Positions 42,956-55,741 of a stretch of DNA of 64,000 bases are shown one piece after another. Position 1 is the first letter of the stretch; the number at the start of each line of letters is the position of its first letter. The notes below the pieces were generated by a model. It saw only the letters and a list, made by a program, of their open reading frames with translations, was not told the DNA's origin and ran no database searches. A program made the translations under genes and the position numbers. This stretch comes from Amia ocellicauda (Eukaryota; Chordata; Actinopteri; Amiiformes; Amiidae), in the NCBI RefSeq assembly GCF_036373705.1, contig NC_089850.1, positions 19,077,256 to 19,141,255 on the forward strand, given 5' to 3'.

Positions 42956-43640
42956 TGAAACAGGCATGGAAATTGTGTTGTCTTGTTTGTTTCTTATTTA
43001 TTTACTCTACAACACTCACTGAAGTGAAGATGTTTTCCACCAAGGCATTTCAATATTACATCATTACTTTACTGGCCTGAATCCACCTGCTCAGAATTGG
43101 GACCCACTGTAATATCAGTGTGTGTCCATGCTTAATTCAAAGGAGAGAACATGGATATTACAAATGTGGGAGTGCATTTCATATGAACTTGGCAGGACAT
43201 TGTGTGTTACCACCATTACTGCAACAGTGGAATACTGGACACTTTCCCCAGAGGGTGACTGAGGACGGCTGTATGAGCAGGTGTATACAAAAAGGCTGTG
43301 TTCGGTTCCAGAGCTCCATTTGACCAAAGACTGCAAGTAATATGTAGATCTTGAACCAGATGGGCATCCCTGTATCATCTCCCTCACTCAGGGACAGCCC
43401 CTAATTTAAAGCTGGTTGCACAATGGGCTGTGGCAGTCAGTATTTATACAAATTCAAGTTTATATATATATATATATAGCTTTAACCACTCTATTTCCTA
43501 TTTCTTTCTTCATAATAATATTATGGTTACTGATATAGAATTAGGGCTTCAGATGTTGCACACTGTAATTCTCAATCATCACAAGCTGAGCTCCAGCACA
43601 CCGTCAGCAATCAAACCACACAGGATCTGAATAGTCATAA
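42956..43640. other. Intergenic, no gene recognised
   Basis: Unique AT-rich sequence with a short TA microsatellite near 43460-43479; no coding potential recognised. Confidence 0.4.
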
Positions 43641-43644
43641 GGAT

Positions 43645-43922
43645 TGTGGCACAGGCGGAGTGTGTGTAGTACAGAGACAAAGGGAAACAAACCTTGGCTA
43701 TTGGACTTGACCCTGGTTGTGGATTGCCCTTGGATTAGTTGCTTTTTGTCTTTATTCATTAGTTATTTGTTAGGGTTTTGTTTGCTGTTTCTGTATGTCT
43801 TTTTGTTGTGACCATCTCACTGTATATAATAAATCACCTCCTTGCACTGTACTCCCCTGCCTCTGTGTCATTGTTTCCCCAAGAGACCCCAGCTATAGAG
43901 CTCCAACCCACATGGTGTCACA
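43645..43922. mobile_element. Solo LTR (278 bp)
   Basis: Starts TGTGGCAC and ends GTGTCACA, i.e. TG...CA termini within a 7-of-8 inverted repeat. It is flanked by the 4-bp duplication GGAT (43641-43644 and 43923-43926). An AATAAA signal at 43828-43833 lies in the 3' half, as expected for an R region. No internal retroelement sequence is attached, so it is probably a product of LTR-LTR recombination. The strand follows from the AATAAA and is probably plus. Confidence 0.7.
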
Positions 43923-43926
43923 GGAT

Positions 43927-44299
43927 ATAGAATAGTTAGTGTAAATATGATCTTTTATCTAATTTATTAGACACTGTTTGCAGACTGTAAATATGCTACT
44001 GTGACGTGTCCTCTTTTTGTGTGGTTTAGAAAAGGGATGTTGCGACAGCATTCATTTCTGTGTCTGACGTTTGTAGTCAAGATTGTTTTTCTGGTTTTGT
44101 ATGGTCACCAAACAACCAAGATCTGGTCCCAAAGAGCTAGCCAATATGATTTTCTGTTGTTCTCTATTATGTGCTACTGAATGTATTCTTTCTTGTGATC
44201 CTTTAAACCCCTGTAATGTAATGAACATGGTGTATATTGTATATTAGCTTGATAAAGCCTTGCATAATATGCCTACTTAAGGTTTTAGTATTTTTAATA

Positions 44300-44347
<48 letters not shown>

Positions 44348-47300
44348 TGTTTGGTTGGACTTGCCATATGTGTCATATGTGTATACTCATACCTTACAGA
44401 AGCGGAGGGGGGTGCTGAGATCCTGCATTTTAAGGACTCGGAGGCAGTCCACACACCACTGCAGGAGGAGATGTTGAAGTAATCGGACATGGGGACGGCC
44501 GAGTGATTCGGCACATTGTTTTTTTTTTTTTTAATTCTTTTGCATCTGAAAATATATTACAAATTTCTACACAACATCACAGCCAACAAAGATCACACAG
44601 TTGGGATCGGAGCGTTGAGACTGTCCACATCAAAAACGACTGAGTGAAAAAAAATGGGAAAGGAATGAAGGAAAAAAGAAAAAAAAAGTTCTCACTGCAC
44701 TTCACGAGAACCATCCCAAACACTAGTGGAACACGATGAGAACGGTTTGTCTTGGCCTTCAAGTCCCTGTCAGCTGCGTCACAAAAGCACTACGGCGGCA
44801 CCGTTGGCGCAGATCCGATCGGACTCACGTCCAGTCAACACTCACACTATTGGCACGGTAGGCACACAGGAGTCGAGAGACAGAGGAGCATTGGCAAACC
44901 TCAGAGTCAAAGTGTGTTGCCAGACCTTATAACAGGTCACTGGTTGAGGGGAAGGTGGTGGGGTGGTGGGTGGCAGGTACCATCTTTGCCTCCCCAGCAA
45001 CCTCTCGCGCTATTTCAATAGTATGTATTCACAAACAAGCTGAGCTAAAGTCAGTCCTTTGGTTTCAGTCAGGATTCCAAATGGGCGGGGCCTCATGGAA
45101 CCTGGAACATAGATTTCAGAGACACAGGAATTAGCAGAGAGAGCAATTACGTGCATCATGTACACATTTCACAGAACGCAGTCTTCACAGCCAGGGGGTG
45201 AATTCAAGCAAAAAAAAAACATGATACACTAGTTCTTTCCCTCTGCCTTAGCTTTTCTTGTTTTGTTTTGTTTCATTTCATTTTAACCTATTTTTGGAAG
45301 CCAGGGTTAAACCACATTGTGTGTTAGAAGTCTTTAAAGGCTCCTAGATCACAGCTGATCTACATTAACCACTGACTCAAACCTGACCTGAACAACTGAC
45401 AGATTCTGATAAATTCCGGCTATTACTTAAACTCAAGGAAATATGAGTTGTGCAAACCTAGACCATTGATACTTTGCAGAACTAAAAACAAAATACACTT
45501 TTCACTGTATGATAAAAATAAGGTAAGTTATATTTGGGATAGGAAGGTTAGCCAAATAATTTTTGTTTTGCTTTTCTGGGATCCTTTTCACCTGATGCAT
45601 TTAAACGTGAAAGAATTCCATTCCCTGACAGTACCATTTTTGTTGCAAACTCTACATTAGGAAACGAATGGTATTTTTTGATTGAATGCAACCCCTGAAA
45701 TAAAATAACCTCTGTAGAAATGCTATCCATCAGTCACTGCTGAATATAAACCTGATTTAAGAAGAAGAAGAAAAAGGAGGAGGAGGAGGAAATTCTCCAC
45801 CAAGAGTTATAGCAAGCCTTACTATAAACTCTAGATTTACACACATACACACACACAGCACACACCCACACCAAGGAAAGAAATCACACGCTAAAACACA
45901 CTGATCTCTCACACACATTGACCACAATGCCACTGGACAAAGAGAATGGAAGATGTTAAATTGACTTGAGGGACCAGACGGTTAGTTCTGCCAGAGAAAA
46001 CCTTTACTGACCATGCGAAAGAGAAACAATTCAGCTTCATCATATTACAGGCGTAGCAAGTAGAAGGCCATATTTGCCATGTTAATATTATCATTACTGT
46101 AATCAATATTAATATTAATAGTAATCTTTTTTTGCATTGCATTTTTTTTTTTACTCTTGACATCAGCTGATAATCACATCTAGATAGCAAACCCACTCCC
46201 CCACCCCCCCACACACAGCCCCGCCCCACACAGGGGATATTCAACAATCACATTTCACAAACAGGAAGGACACTGACATGCCATAACAAAGTGCACCTAC
46301 AGAGGCAGTAGTGCAGCCCTAAGACTTCTGTGTGGTTCCCTTTGCAATCCTAACCCCCTGCTGTACTGGGCTCAGCTGGACTGTTTTGTGCGCATTAACC
46401 TGTTTCCTATGCGTCTGCTCTCTTTATACATCTCACTCGGTTGTGCCAGTCTATACCCCTCGGGCTGCAGTATGTGTGTACTCTTGTTTTCTTTATTCTA
46501 CGAACGACCAGGTGCCTTTCAGGGAAAATGTGCTTATTTTCTTGCGCCCGGGGGGTCTATACCGGGGGTCTCCAGCGCAGGGCCTGGGGGGCTGCCGTGT
46601 CTTCTGTTTTCCATTCCAACTGCAGCGCTCACTGGCATAATGAAGGTACTAATTGAATCAGTTAGACATTTACAACACTACTTTTCGGCGCTTGTGCAGT
46701 TCACGGCTTTGAAGATGCTTTTGATTAGAGGCATTTCACCTGCAACATAATTTGCAGCCTGGAGAGAAGATATGGGTTCATCCAGTTAATCCCCTGAAGT
46801 ACTAATTAAATGGGAGCTGGGCTGGAACAAAAGCTAGAAGACTTTTTCCAGAGAACTGAGTTTGAGATGCCTAAAGATCTGCGATATTTGGGGTTTCCTT
46901 TATCACTAGTTGACTTATTTGCTTTGTTAATTTGGTGGTCAGCGAATACCAATCAAGACCAAACTAAAACTCCAGCTAATGTTTTGGGCAATAAATAGTG
47001 ATCCATAGTGAATGCCCTTCTTCTCTCTTTTTGGTATTTTGTTCGTGGTCATTCTCTTTATAAGAATGCTTTTGGTCTCCAGTAATGTCCTGTTGCCAGT
47101 CCTGAAAAAAGCCTGCTGTGATGTTGATATGGGAACCCTCTTCATCAAAGTACACACGAACAACAAAACACTCTGTTTAAAAACGCTTTTCTGAAGAAGG
47201 GGTGACTATAGACTCTTTCATCCATTTTAAACTACTGAAAGAGGCAATATTTGTTTTACTTACTGACAGGTGCCCGCCTAGCTAAGTGGGTGTATAAAAA

Positions 47301-47968
47301 GTGCCACAAGTACACAGCAATTAGGTCAATGACTTTGATTAACCGCACGAAACCAATACATTAATTGATTGACCACAGCTCTGCATATATTATGAGATTC
47401 TTGTCATAAACTTAAGAGCCTACTTGAGAAAATGATAGTAGATATGACAGAGAGATTTCCATAAAAATGGCAGCGGCAGCAGCAGTCTGATTATACGCAT
47501 CGGGCAGCGGAGTTACAGTAAGCGCTCCTGGCGTGATTGTACAGGAAGCTCCCACATCTGCAAATGGGACGTTTCAGCAAAGCACATTTCAAGTTGAGCA
47601 CACCACTTGCTGTCAGTGAACAGCTAAGCCCAACGCGCCCACACCCTCGCCCTGGCTTTGTTTTTATCCGTTTCACAAAAGACCATAGGCATCACCATCT
47701 GATACTGGTGCACCTTGCATTGCCACACAAACAAATACCGACTTCTCTTTTGTTTCATAATTTTTTTTTTCTTTGTTTTTTCTTTTGTTTCATTCCGACT
47801 GACAAAGAGCTTGCACTCATCAAATCTTCATCTTTTATAAAAAAGGAAAATTCTCTCCATCTACCCTTCAGATTGTGTTTGTTTGTTTGTTTGTTTTGTT
47901 TGTTTCCTTTTCCTCAACTAGCACACACAAAAAACGAGTCCCGTGCTTTTTTGTTTGTTTTCCTTGTT
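43927..47968. other. Intergenic and possible stmn4 3' UTR
   Basis: No coding sequence recognised. Contains a TAA microsatellite at 44299-44346. Sequence just below 47969 should be stmn4 3' UTR on the minus strand. A minus-strand AATAAA (plus TTTATT) near 46490 is one possible end, but the true polyA site is unclear. The open frame at 47537-48073 on the plus strand is antisense to the last stmn4 exon and looks spurious. Confidence 0.4.
44299..44346. repeat. (TAA)n microsatellite
   Basis: About 16 TAA units. Confidence 0.95.
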
Positions 47969-50421
47969 CTACCGGGAAGCCTCCTCTTTCAGTTCCTTGT
48001 TTTTCCTCACCTCTTCAGCATGCTTGTCCTGGAAAACAAAGAAAGGAAAACACATGCTTTCTTTTATATTTAAGCAAATAAGTATTGGTAATATGTTCCT
48101 TTGACAAATGTTTTGTAATATTAGTAAGACATTAACACAATGTCTGAAAAAAACTGTTAAAACCTTAATAGCAAAAGATTTGCAGAGTCAGGTCAAAGTG
48201 ACTCCGGTCTCTTGAGAGAGATAGGAGTTTGGATTTGTTTTAATCACTTGATATGAGTTTGTAAATATTGTAAATAAATAAGCAGAGAACAAGACAAGTT
48301 CCAGACCATATGTTAATACATTAATTAATTTGCAATCACAGCCTAACCCAGCATAAAGATACAAAAATTACCAAATGAGAAGGAAAGACCTAAAGAACAG
48401 TGAAACAAACACATAAAGACAGACAGAAAGAACAGTGAAAGAAAGAAGGAACGAAGTACCTTTTCCTGTAGGCGCTCCAACATGGCAGCCAGAAGCGCTT
48501 CCCTGTTCTCCTTGTTGGCTTCCATCTTCTGATCCAGCTTCTCCTTGGCCATCTTGATGAAGTTGTTGTTCTCCTCGATGGCCTTCTGGATCACCTCCCG
48601 CTCATGTTCTCTCTTCTCGGCCAAGTGCTTCAGCAGCTCAGCTTCTTGGCACTGGGGGAGGGGGAAGGAGAAAGCATGACGGATAAATACAGATATTTAA
48701 GTCTTTTGTGACTGCCCTTCAGGCCTGGAATTGCCCAATCCTGCTGTAAGTGGTAGAAAAGGCCTTCTCTGAAAAGCACATATCTCTGATTTCAAGTCTT
48801 GCTGATGTAAGCAGGGTGGAGTGCAATCTGCCTCGCTATCTTCAATTTGTGTCCAATTGGCACCTGGATGTCAGCCAGTTTGGCAGCTTTACAAGGACTC
48901 GGCGTCATTGCCATTTCCCTTGATATGTCCTTGCATCTTTGACAAAGGCAACATCAAATTAAACTGTGTAGAAAAAAAAGTCATTCCACTTTCACCTAGA
49001 AGAGCAACCTTCTTTGAGTACAACATTTCTTTCGGCTGTGTGTGGGAAGAAACCTTACTTGGCTGAGTTATAATTACCAAAGGAGGTCTGGTACAGTATG
49101 GAAGAGGAGGCGTTTTTCACAGTTGAGGCTCAGCCAGCACAGAAATACAATTTATCTGCCTGACAGCTAGTCATGCAACCCTGTATCTCAGCAGGTCATG
49201 AAAACTGCAGGCCATTTCCTTGAAATGCCACAAAGGCTGCGGCCTAAAAGATCTCTGCATATGGAGTGGGGCATTCAGAGGTTCAGCGATTGGCTGGATG
49301 TTCCCACATTACCTTTCTCCTCTCCTCTGCTGCCTCCAGCTTCTTCTGGATCTCCTCCAGGGAGGGGTCACGACGACTGGGCATGGAAGTGTTGAATTCG
49401 GGGACGCCGTCGAATGAGGGCGGCTTGAGGATGACCTCGAATGCCTGTCCCGAGGCTCTCTTGTTGAGCTCGATCACCTCCACGTCTTTGATCACACACC
49501 AGCTGAGGTCGACTGCGTCTGGGGGGAGGAGAGACAGAGGGACACAGGGTGAAGCTTTCTTCCCCCATCCAATCTTTCGACCACCATCCAGTGAAGCCCG
49601 CTAGTCTATGTTTAATTACCTCCTGTAATGAAAACATTGGTCGCACACAAACAAACTATTGTTAGCATTTAAATTGCAAAGCAACAATACTTTGATTAAA
49701 AAGTAATACATTTTAAAGGCTAATTTTATCACATTGAGTCCAAATTTTGAAGGAGATTACTAACAAACAGTATATAGTGACATTTATACACAGGAGCTTC
49801 TGATTGGAAATACAGTCTGCATTAGAACTGGCTGCGTGATGTGAGGCCTACCTTCCGCTTTGTAGGTGGGTTTGTCATGGGGCTCCGAGAGAATGCAGGA
49901 GCAGAATAGAGACACCAGGGGGAGCTCCCTCATCTTCTCTTTGTAAGCTGGAGATGAGGATAGAGTAAACACCGCTGAGTGACTGGTGGGCCATTTGTTG
50001 CTTGGCCAATGTAAAAGGCTTTTCACACTTAAAACCCGGGTTCACAGCAGTGCACAAATCCCTACCTCCTCTTCAAAAGGATATATATACATTGATATAT
50101 CTATGCATGCCATGAAAGAGGGAAGAGCAAGTGGAAACATCTTGTTGAGGCCTTCATCCAGCAGCGGATCGATGTAGGCTGATGATTATACATATGTATG
50201 TATGTGTATATATACTGTATATTTGCAGAGTTGCTCCAAAAATATACAACAGGTTCATCTGCTCACAAACATAGGCCTAAAGACAACTATTTATAAGATG
50301 CACACAAGAAAAACACTGAAAGATATAGCAGAGATATCAAATCTTTTATCAGATCGGATTAAAGTACAACAAAGGGAGAGGTGAAAACAGAGCGCGTTTG
50401 CCACATACCTGCGAGGGTCAT
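47969..50421 (-). CDS. stmn4: Stathmin-4 (RB3-type stathmin)
   Basis: Five coding exons on the minus strand: 50421-50409, 49947-49852, 49518-49313, 48651-48460 and 48028-47969. All use GT-AG sites and the total is 567 nt, 188 aa (human isoform 189, as recalled). The start MTLA|AYKEKM with GCCACC before the ATG is the STMN4 N-terminus. Cys20 and Cys22 (SLFCSC) are the palmitoylated membrane anchor that sends the protein to Golgi and vesicles in neurons. The stathmin domain follows from about residue 50: [20 protein letters not shown], the proline-rich SFDGVPEF hinge, then a long amphipathic helix ([12 protein letters not shown] to LERLQEK and beyond) that binds two tubulin dimers. The C-terminal [11 protein letters not shown] is typical of STMN4. 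Residue 106, at an exon border, is Cys where mammals have Tyr. Confidence 0.96.
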
Positions 50422-50492
50422 GGTGGCACGAGTCTCTGACGTTCAAGGTGAGAAACCTCCAAACTGAAGGGCCGTCCTCTTACTGAGTCTGC
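50422..50492 (-). other. stmn4: stmn4 5' UTR with candidate acceptor
   Basis: On the minus strand CGTTCGCAG before about 50484 could be the splice acceptor of the exon carrying the ATG, implying an upstream noncoding exon. That upstream exon was not identified. Confidence 0.35.
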
Positions 50493-52047
50493 GAACGAGG
50501 GAGAGAGAAACAGAGGGGACAGTGGTGAGGACCAGACTCATGCTGTTCTGAGTGTGAGAACTTCTAGGACAGCTGAACAACACCTGCACAGACTGGAGTG
50601 CTGAGACTGGGAAGACACTGGACAGCAGGGTAAATGGTTGTGTCTTGGGTCTTGGCATTTCTTCTGTCACCCTTTTTCTCATTTTGGTTTTTGTGTTTTG
50701 GCCTGACCTAACTTAAGGGAAAGAAAGTGTCCCTTTTTTGGGGGGAATACAATATCACTACATTCATTAGGTAACTGACCTTATAACCTGGAATAACTTC
50801 ACTCATCTACTGTACTGTATTTCCTGTTTGCATGCAGAATGTATCAGAGGAAGCACTGAGCAAATAATGAGCAATAAAAAGTGCTGACAAACCGGAAAAA
50901 GACATCTCTGGTGTTCTGTGTCTGCTCATGACCTCTTTATGAGACAGATTGCTTAATGTATTCTAGCCTACTCTAATTACATTCACCCAGGTGCCAGGGG
51001 CTTGTGCTCTTGCCATTCAGCGACGATTCATGACCCACAGCAGGGATCTAATCCAGGGATGGTGCTGGAATATTATGGAAGCTAGGGAGAAGTGCAGGCC
51101 TCCAGCCCTGTCAATTGAGTACATCCAGAACAGATGCCATATGTCCATTTCTCAATGTGCAACGTCTGACAGCTAACAACAGCACCTTAATTCCCAGGTC
51201 CGTCTTCAAAACGATAATGTAACAATCGTTTTGTTGTTTGCCAGATGAAGGGAGGCTTGTGCATAAATACCTTTAGAGTGTGTTTTCAATAAAAGATCAA
51301 AGAGTTTTTGATATCCCTGGGGAATGCACTGCAGTAGTGGCAAAACGCTGGTTCAAAACAGATTTACGGTTTACAAATTCACTGCAGTTTGCTAGAGAGA
51401 AGATTAAAATTTAATTGCTTTTCATAATAATGGGACATTATATTATATATAATTATATTATGTTATATTATATCACTAGGGATTATGGTTATATATAATA
51501 TATAGTCCTTAGCAACGACATATTGTATATCAAGATGTTGCCTTCCAGACCTATCCTGAAGAAACACAGAAAACCTGCAAAGTCCAGTGCATGTCGGCGG
51601 TTTCAGGAACGGCAGGGTGATAAATAAAAGCCCTGGCTCTGACCAACCGAGAGGCTGACAGCTACGGACATAACAAGGTGTAAAAGTGTGGGGGGCAGCT
51701 GGGGCTCGTGTGACTGCAGAGATGGGTTGTCTGGCACTAACAGCTTAGGAAGCAAAACGCCGGATCTGTTTCATGGTACACTCTCTGCGCATGTGCCCTT
51801 CTCACCTCTGCCTCCTGCTGGATGTGTAGTACAGTAATCTTGCCAGAGCAGAGGAGGCCAGTGGCACGGAGCCTGACACACAATGACTTAATTCATTCTG
51901 ACATCACAGGGGTTACGTCACCTGACCGAACACTGCAGTGCAACACAGATGTGCCGCAAACAGGAATGGCTTTTTAACTACCCTGTCGTAATATCAAAGC
52001 TCTCATGCAAAGCAGGGTGGGGAAAAAGGGAAAAGACTAATGTGCTC

Positions 52048-52050
<3 letters not shown>

Positions 52051-52083
<33 letters not shown>

Positions 52084-52084
52084 T

Positions 52085-52126
<42 letters not shown>

Positions 52127-52174
52127 TGCTCTTATATATTTTGTTGATAATTGAGCACACACACACACACACAC
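52051..52174. repeat. (TC)n plus (CA)n microsatellites
   Basis: About 35 TC units with a few CC interruptions at 52051-52122, then a separate CA tract at 52157-52174. Confidence 0.95.
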
Positions 52175-55100
52175 AATCCAAGAAGAATAGGACAAAGATG
52201 TATCAAGAGCTGGAGCCCCACACCAGTTCAGTTATATGAGTTCTTGCCATGAAATTAATAATACATGAATTTCTGCCTATATAATTCATAACAATATAAT
52301 TATTCACTCTCTCTGCTCCTCTCAAACATTTTACAATTTACAATTGTGCACACACTCACATGCACAACAATGGCTAATTTCCTCAGCATTCAACCAACGC
52401 TGTATTGAAAATAAGTTTAACGCCAGTGAAGCGAATACCCAGGACAAGTCTACTCCTCCCAGGAAGCATGAACCTTATTAAAAAAAGATAACTGCTTCTG
52501 AACATGCTGCAAGGCTATACTAAACCTATGCAGGGTTCAATCAGTACATGGTTAAATACATATCGCTTGACAAACAAACCTGACCAAGTGAGAACTGAGG
52601 ATTTGAATGTACCTTCCTGTCTGTTGATCAAAAATTATATATATATATGTACACTTCTTCAAATGCAGTTAATTTTCAAATGAATTAGAAATATTATCAG
52701 AATGTGTAATTGTGCAATGTACAAGCATGGAGACCCCAGAATGTGTGTTCTGCTGCATGTGCACTCTCTGGAGATTCTCAGATGCTCAGCATTTCAGTCG
52801 AGCTTCCTTTAATCATGTTTAAGGGGACAGCAATCCCAGATCTGGCCCATTGATCTGCAGTCCCTCACCCTGCAGTTGCTGCAAGAAGAGCTCTAGAGAA
52901 AACTCTGGCCATCTGGACATTGTTCTGCTGAAAACAATCCTGTAGCAACCTGCCTTATTGCTGGAAACTGCTTGACAACTTGCTACATAATTTCATCCCA
53001 AACAGCCCCTATATCGAACTGTCAGCCATGGCAGCAAGTTCAGCTGAGTGTACACTGCCATACCACTTCCCTGGTCCACTAATCTGGGATCACTGCTGCT
53101 TTGGAGAACAAAATCTGGAGATAGTGGCCAACATTATGCATTTACACTGGTATATGTTCCCAGCTTGGCTGAAGCCAGGCAGCACATTTCAGTGGGTAAG
53201 GGGGTCATCTTGCCAGTGCTTAGGGATGTAGTCTGCATTTGTGCAGGTCCCCAACCTGGCCAGGCTGGCATCTGGGGAGGGACCTCTGTCACTACAGCTG
53301 GCATCAGGCCATTGCAAGGGGTAGCTGACTACCACTATGAGGCCAGACTTGGATCTCGTTGGAGCCCAGAAGATCTTAAGGTGCTCCACTGAACTGCTGA
53401 CCACTTTGCAATGTCTACAGCATCATCTTGCTGTGGACCAGAGCCCGGGAAACTCTAGTTTTCAGAAGAACGGAGGTATGGCTGTGTTTGTATCGACAGC
53501 GACACCTTTCTGGAGCAGTGAGTACTATGATAACTGAAAATCTGCTCATCAGCACACTGATCAACCCCTGTGGCTCCCTGGCACTGAGATCGCACACTTC
53601 TATCAGCATTGCAACCAATGCACTGCAAAAATACAAATTTTCATCAAATGCTCACAAAGATTTCAATCTAAATGTCTCTGTGTGCTGATTTAATACAGTT
53701 AGAACCCATCTTCTGTAGTCCTGGTATACCTCCATCTGTCTATATATACAATCCATACAGAGTGCACATATATACATGCATTTACAAACATATATGCACA
53801 AAAAACTGACAAACATTTGCACTGTTTAACAGAAAGATGCATAGCAACAGCAGCAATTGGCATGCAATGACATAAACTGAACATTAATATGAATCACATT
53901 GAAGTTGTAAAATACTGCTTTCTTTTTGTCTGTTTGTTGGTTCGTATCAGTTTTTACAATGCTACCTCTGTGCTGCAGGTCTCTCTGAAGAAACACACAG
54001 ATAAAGGAGCAGCCGTACTGGATACATTATTTATGACTTCAACAAACCTGCTAAAAAGTATTGTATTTGGCATTGCACTGAATCTGCATGAACAATATCA
54101 AATGTTTTCCCCACCCCATCTAACCAGGATAGTAGGGTGAGAACACAACATTGTTTTCTTATTTTATCCTTTTTGTCTCTTTGGCTCTGACTTACCCCCA
54201 CCTGTGTGTCTGGAGTGATGCTCACAGTCCTCTGTCTGTCTCCCTCACTGCTCGGATACAGAGCCCCTCAGCCTCAGCACCAGCACCACTCTTACAGCAT
54301 GACATCACCTCTAAGCTCTCCCATTGGATGCAGGAATACCGTCGTGCCATTGGCCAGCATCCTTCAGAACACAAGACAAAAAAGAAAAAAGGGGGGTTGC
54401 CTGTTAACTCTTTGTTTTACATCGCTAGGTCTCCTGCTTGAGACAAGAGACAGTGTAGCTGAACCACTGCATCAGTTGGCTGAATTATTGATGTCTCCAG
54501 AAAAAAAAAAAAAAATAGAGGAAAATCTGTTTTACAAGCGGTATGTGATTTTTAAAAACACAGAACTGAACGGATTTGACATGAGGTGTAGCACGCCTAG
54601 TTCCAATTCTGTATTGAAGAGGTTTCAAGTGAAAAACAGGATCAGCTATAATATTTATATAATAATAATAATTTGGGGGGGGGGGGATTGAGGTGTTATG
54701 AATTTGAAAAATATGTATCTTAGAGTTATTCTTGATGTTTAAATGCTTGTCAGAGAGATTAGATGCTTTTGCAGGGTGGGTTTGTGGATAAGCATGATTT
54801 CCTTATTTTTCTCTGCTCTAGTTTGTTTCCACCAATAACATACAGAGTTCACCAGGCAGTGGCAATTCGCTCCTTTATAACCCTGTGAAATTTTCAATCT
54901 TCGTATATGACATTTGAAAGTGTAGATCACTTGTGTCGGCGATTTGATTGCCTTGCACACAAATGTATTGTGCAGATTTGAATGACACACACCCACACGC
55001 ACATGCAGAAACACACACATCTATTGCAAAACACATCTAAGATTCATACTGACATACCTAGAGTGGATTTGTTTTTGCTGAACAGACCTGCATGGACAAG

Positions 55101-55704
55101 CCCAAAGATCATATTTAAGAGCCCCAGATGACTGCAGGGGCAGAAACACAATTATATACATTGTGCTTGATTTTATATACAAGCGATGGAATTCCCACGC
55201 TCTCAATTTATTTTGGGAGAGTGATCTGCCTTTATGTCGAAGCCTTTTGTCTTTCATCTTTTACTGAAATCTGAAAGTATTTTGTGCTGCTGGGAATCAT
55301 TAAAAACAACAAGATATTTTGTCCTCTCCCAATCTCCTCTCTTTGTCCAACAATAAACCCAGATCAATGGGACATGATGGCCTAGGCAGCATAAGATAAT
55401 GGCACACCCATTCTCCACAACTGCCTTCTGAATAATTTAAATGTACCCAACAAAACAAAAAAACACCACTGAGTGGCCTACAAGAATAAGAGAGCAGGAA
55501 CAGGGAATATGGATTCTGTGCAGGTTATTTTTAAAGGAACTGTACTTCATAGCATTTCCAGAGGGGAATAATCATGTATTTGGTTTATGATGCTGCTGTA
55601 AGATTTCAAACAATCTTTGAACTGCAGCAAGAACAGACGCAGCCAAAACCACATCTTAAAATGATTTTGCATTTCAAAGGAAAGGAACTATGTAAATGCT
55701 GTGA

Positions 55705-55710
<6 letters not shown>

Positions 55711-55734
<24 letters not shown>
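55711..55734. repeat. (CA)n microsatellite abutting a Tc1 element
   Basis: About 12 CA units followed by TATATA and the left end of the DD36E element. Confidence 0.95.

Positions 55735-55741
<7 letters not shown>

Larger units (their letters stand above)
50493..55741. other. Intergenic or stmn4 5' intron, no coding gene recognised
   Basis: Holds a TC/CA microsatellite at 52051-52174 and an A run near 54500-54515. The open frames near 52980-53690 overlap on both strands without recognisable motifs. Two CRE-like sites, TGACATCA (51899-51906) and TTACGTCA (51913-51920), and a near-consensus CTCF core at 51808-51821 mark a possible regulatory patch. Confidence 0.35.

Noticed and set aside
47537-48073. 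178-aa plus-strand open frame
   Set aside because: It overlaps the last stmn4 exon in antisense and is made of T-rich low-complexity runs; no recognisable domain.
52980-53690. Several overlapping open frames on both strands
   Set aside because: No conserved motif, no splice-linked continuation and no agreement on one strand; treated as noncoding or an unrecognised old repeat.
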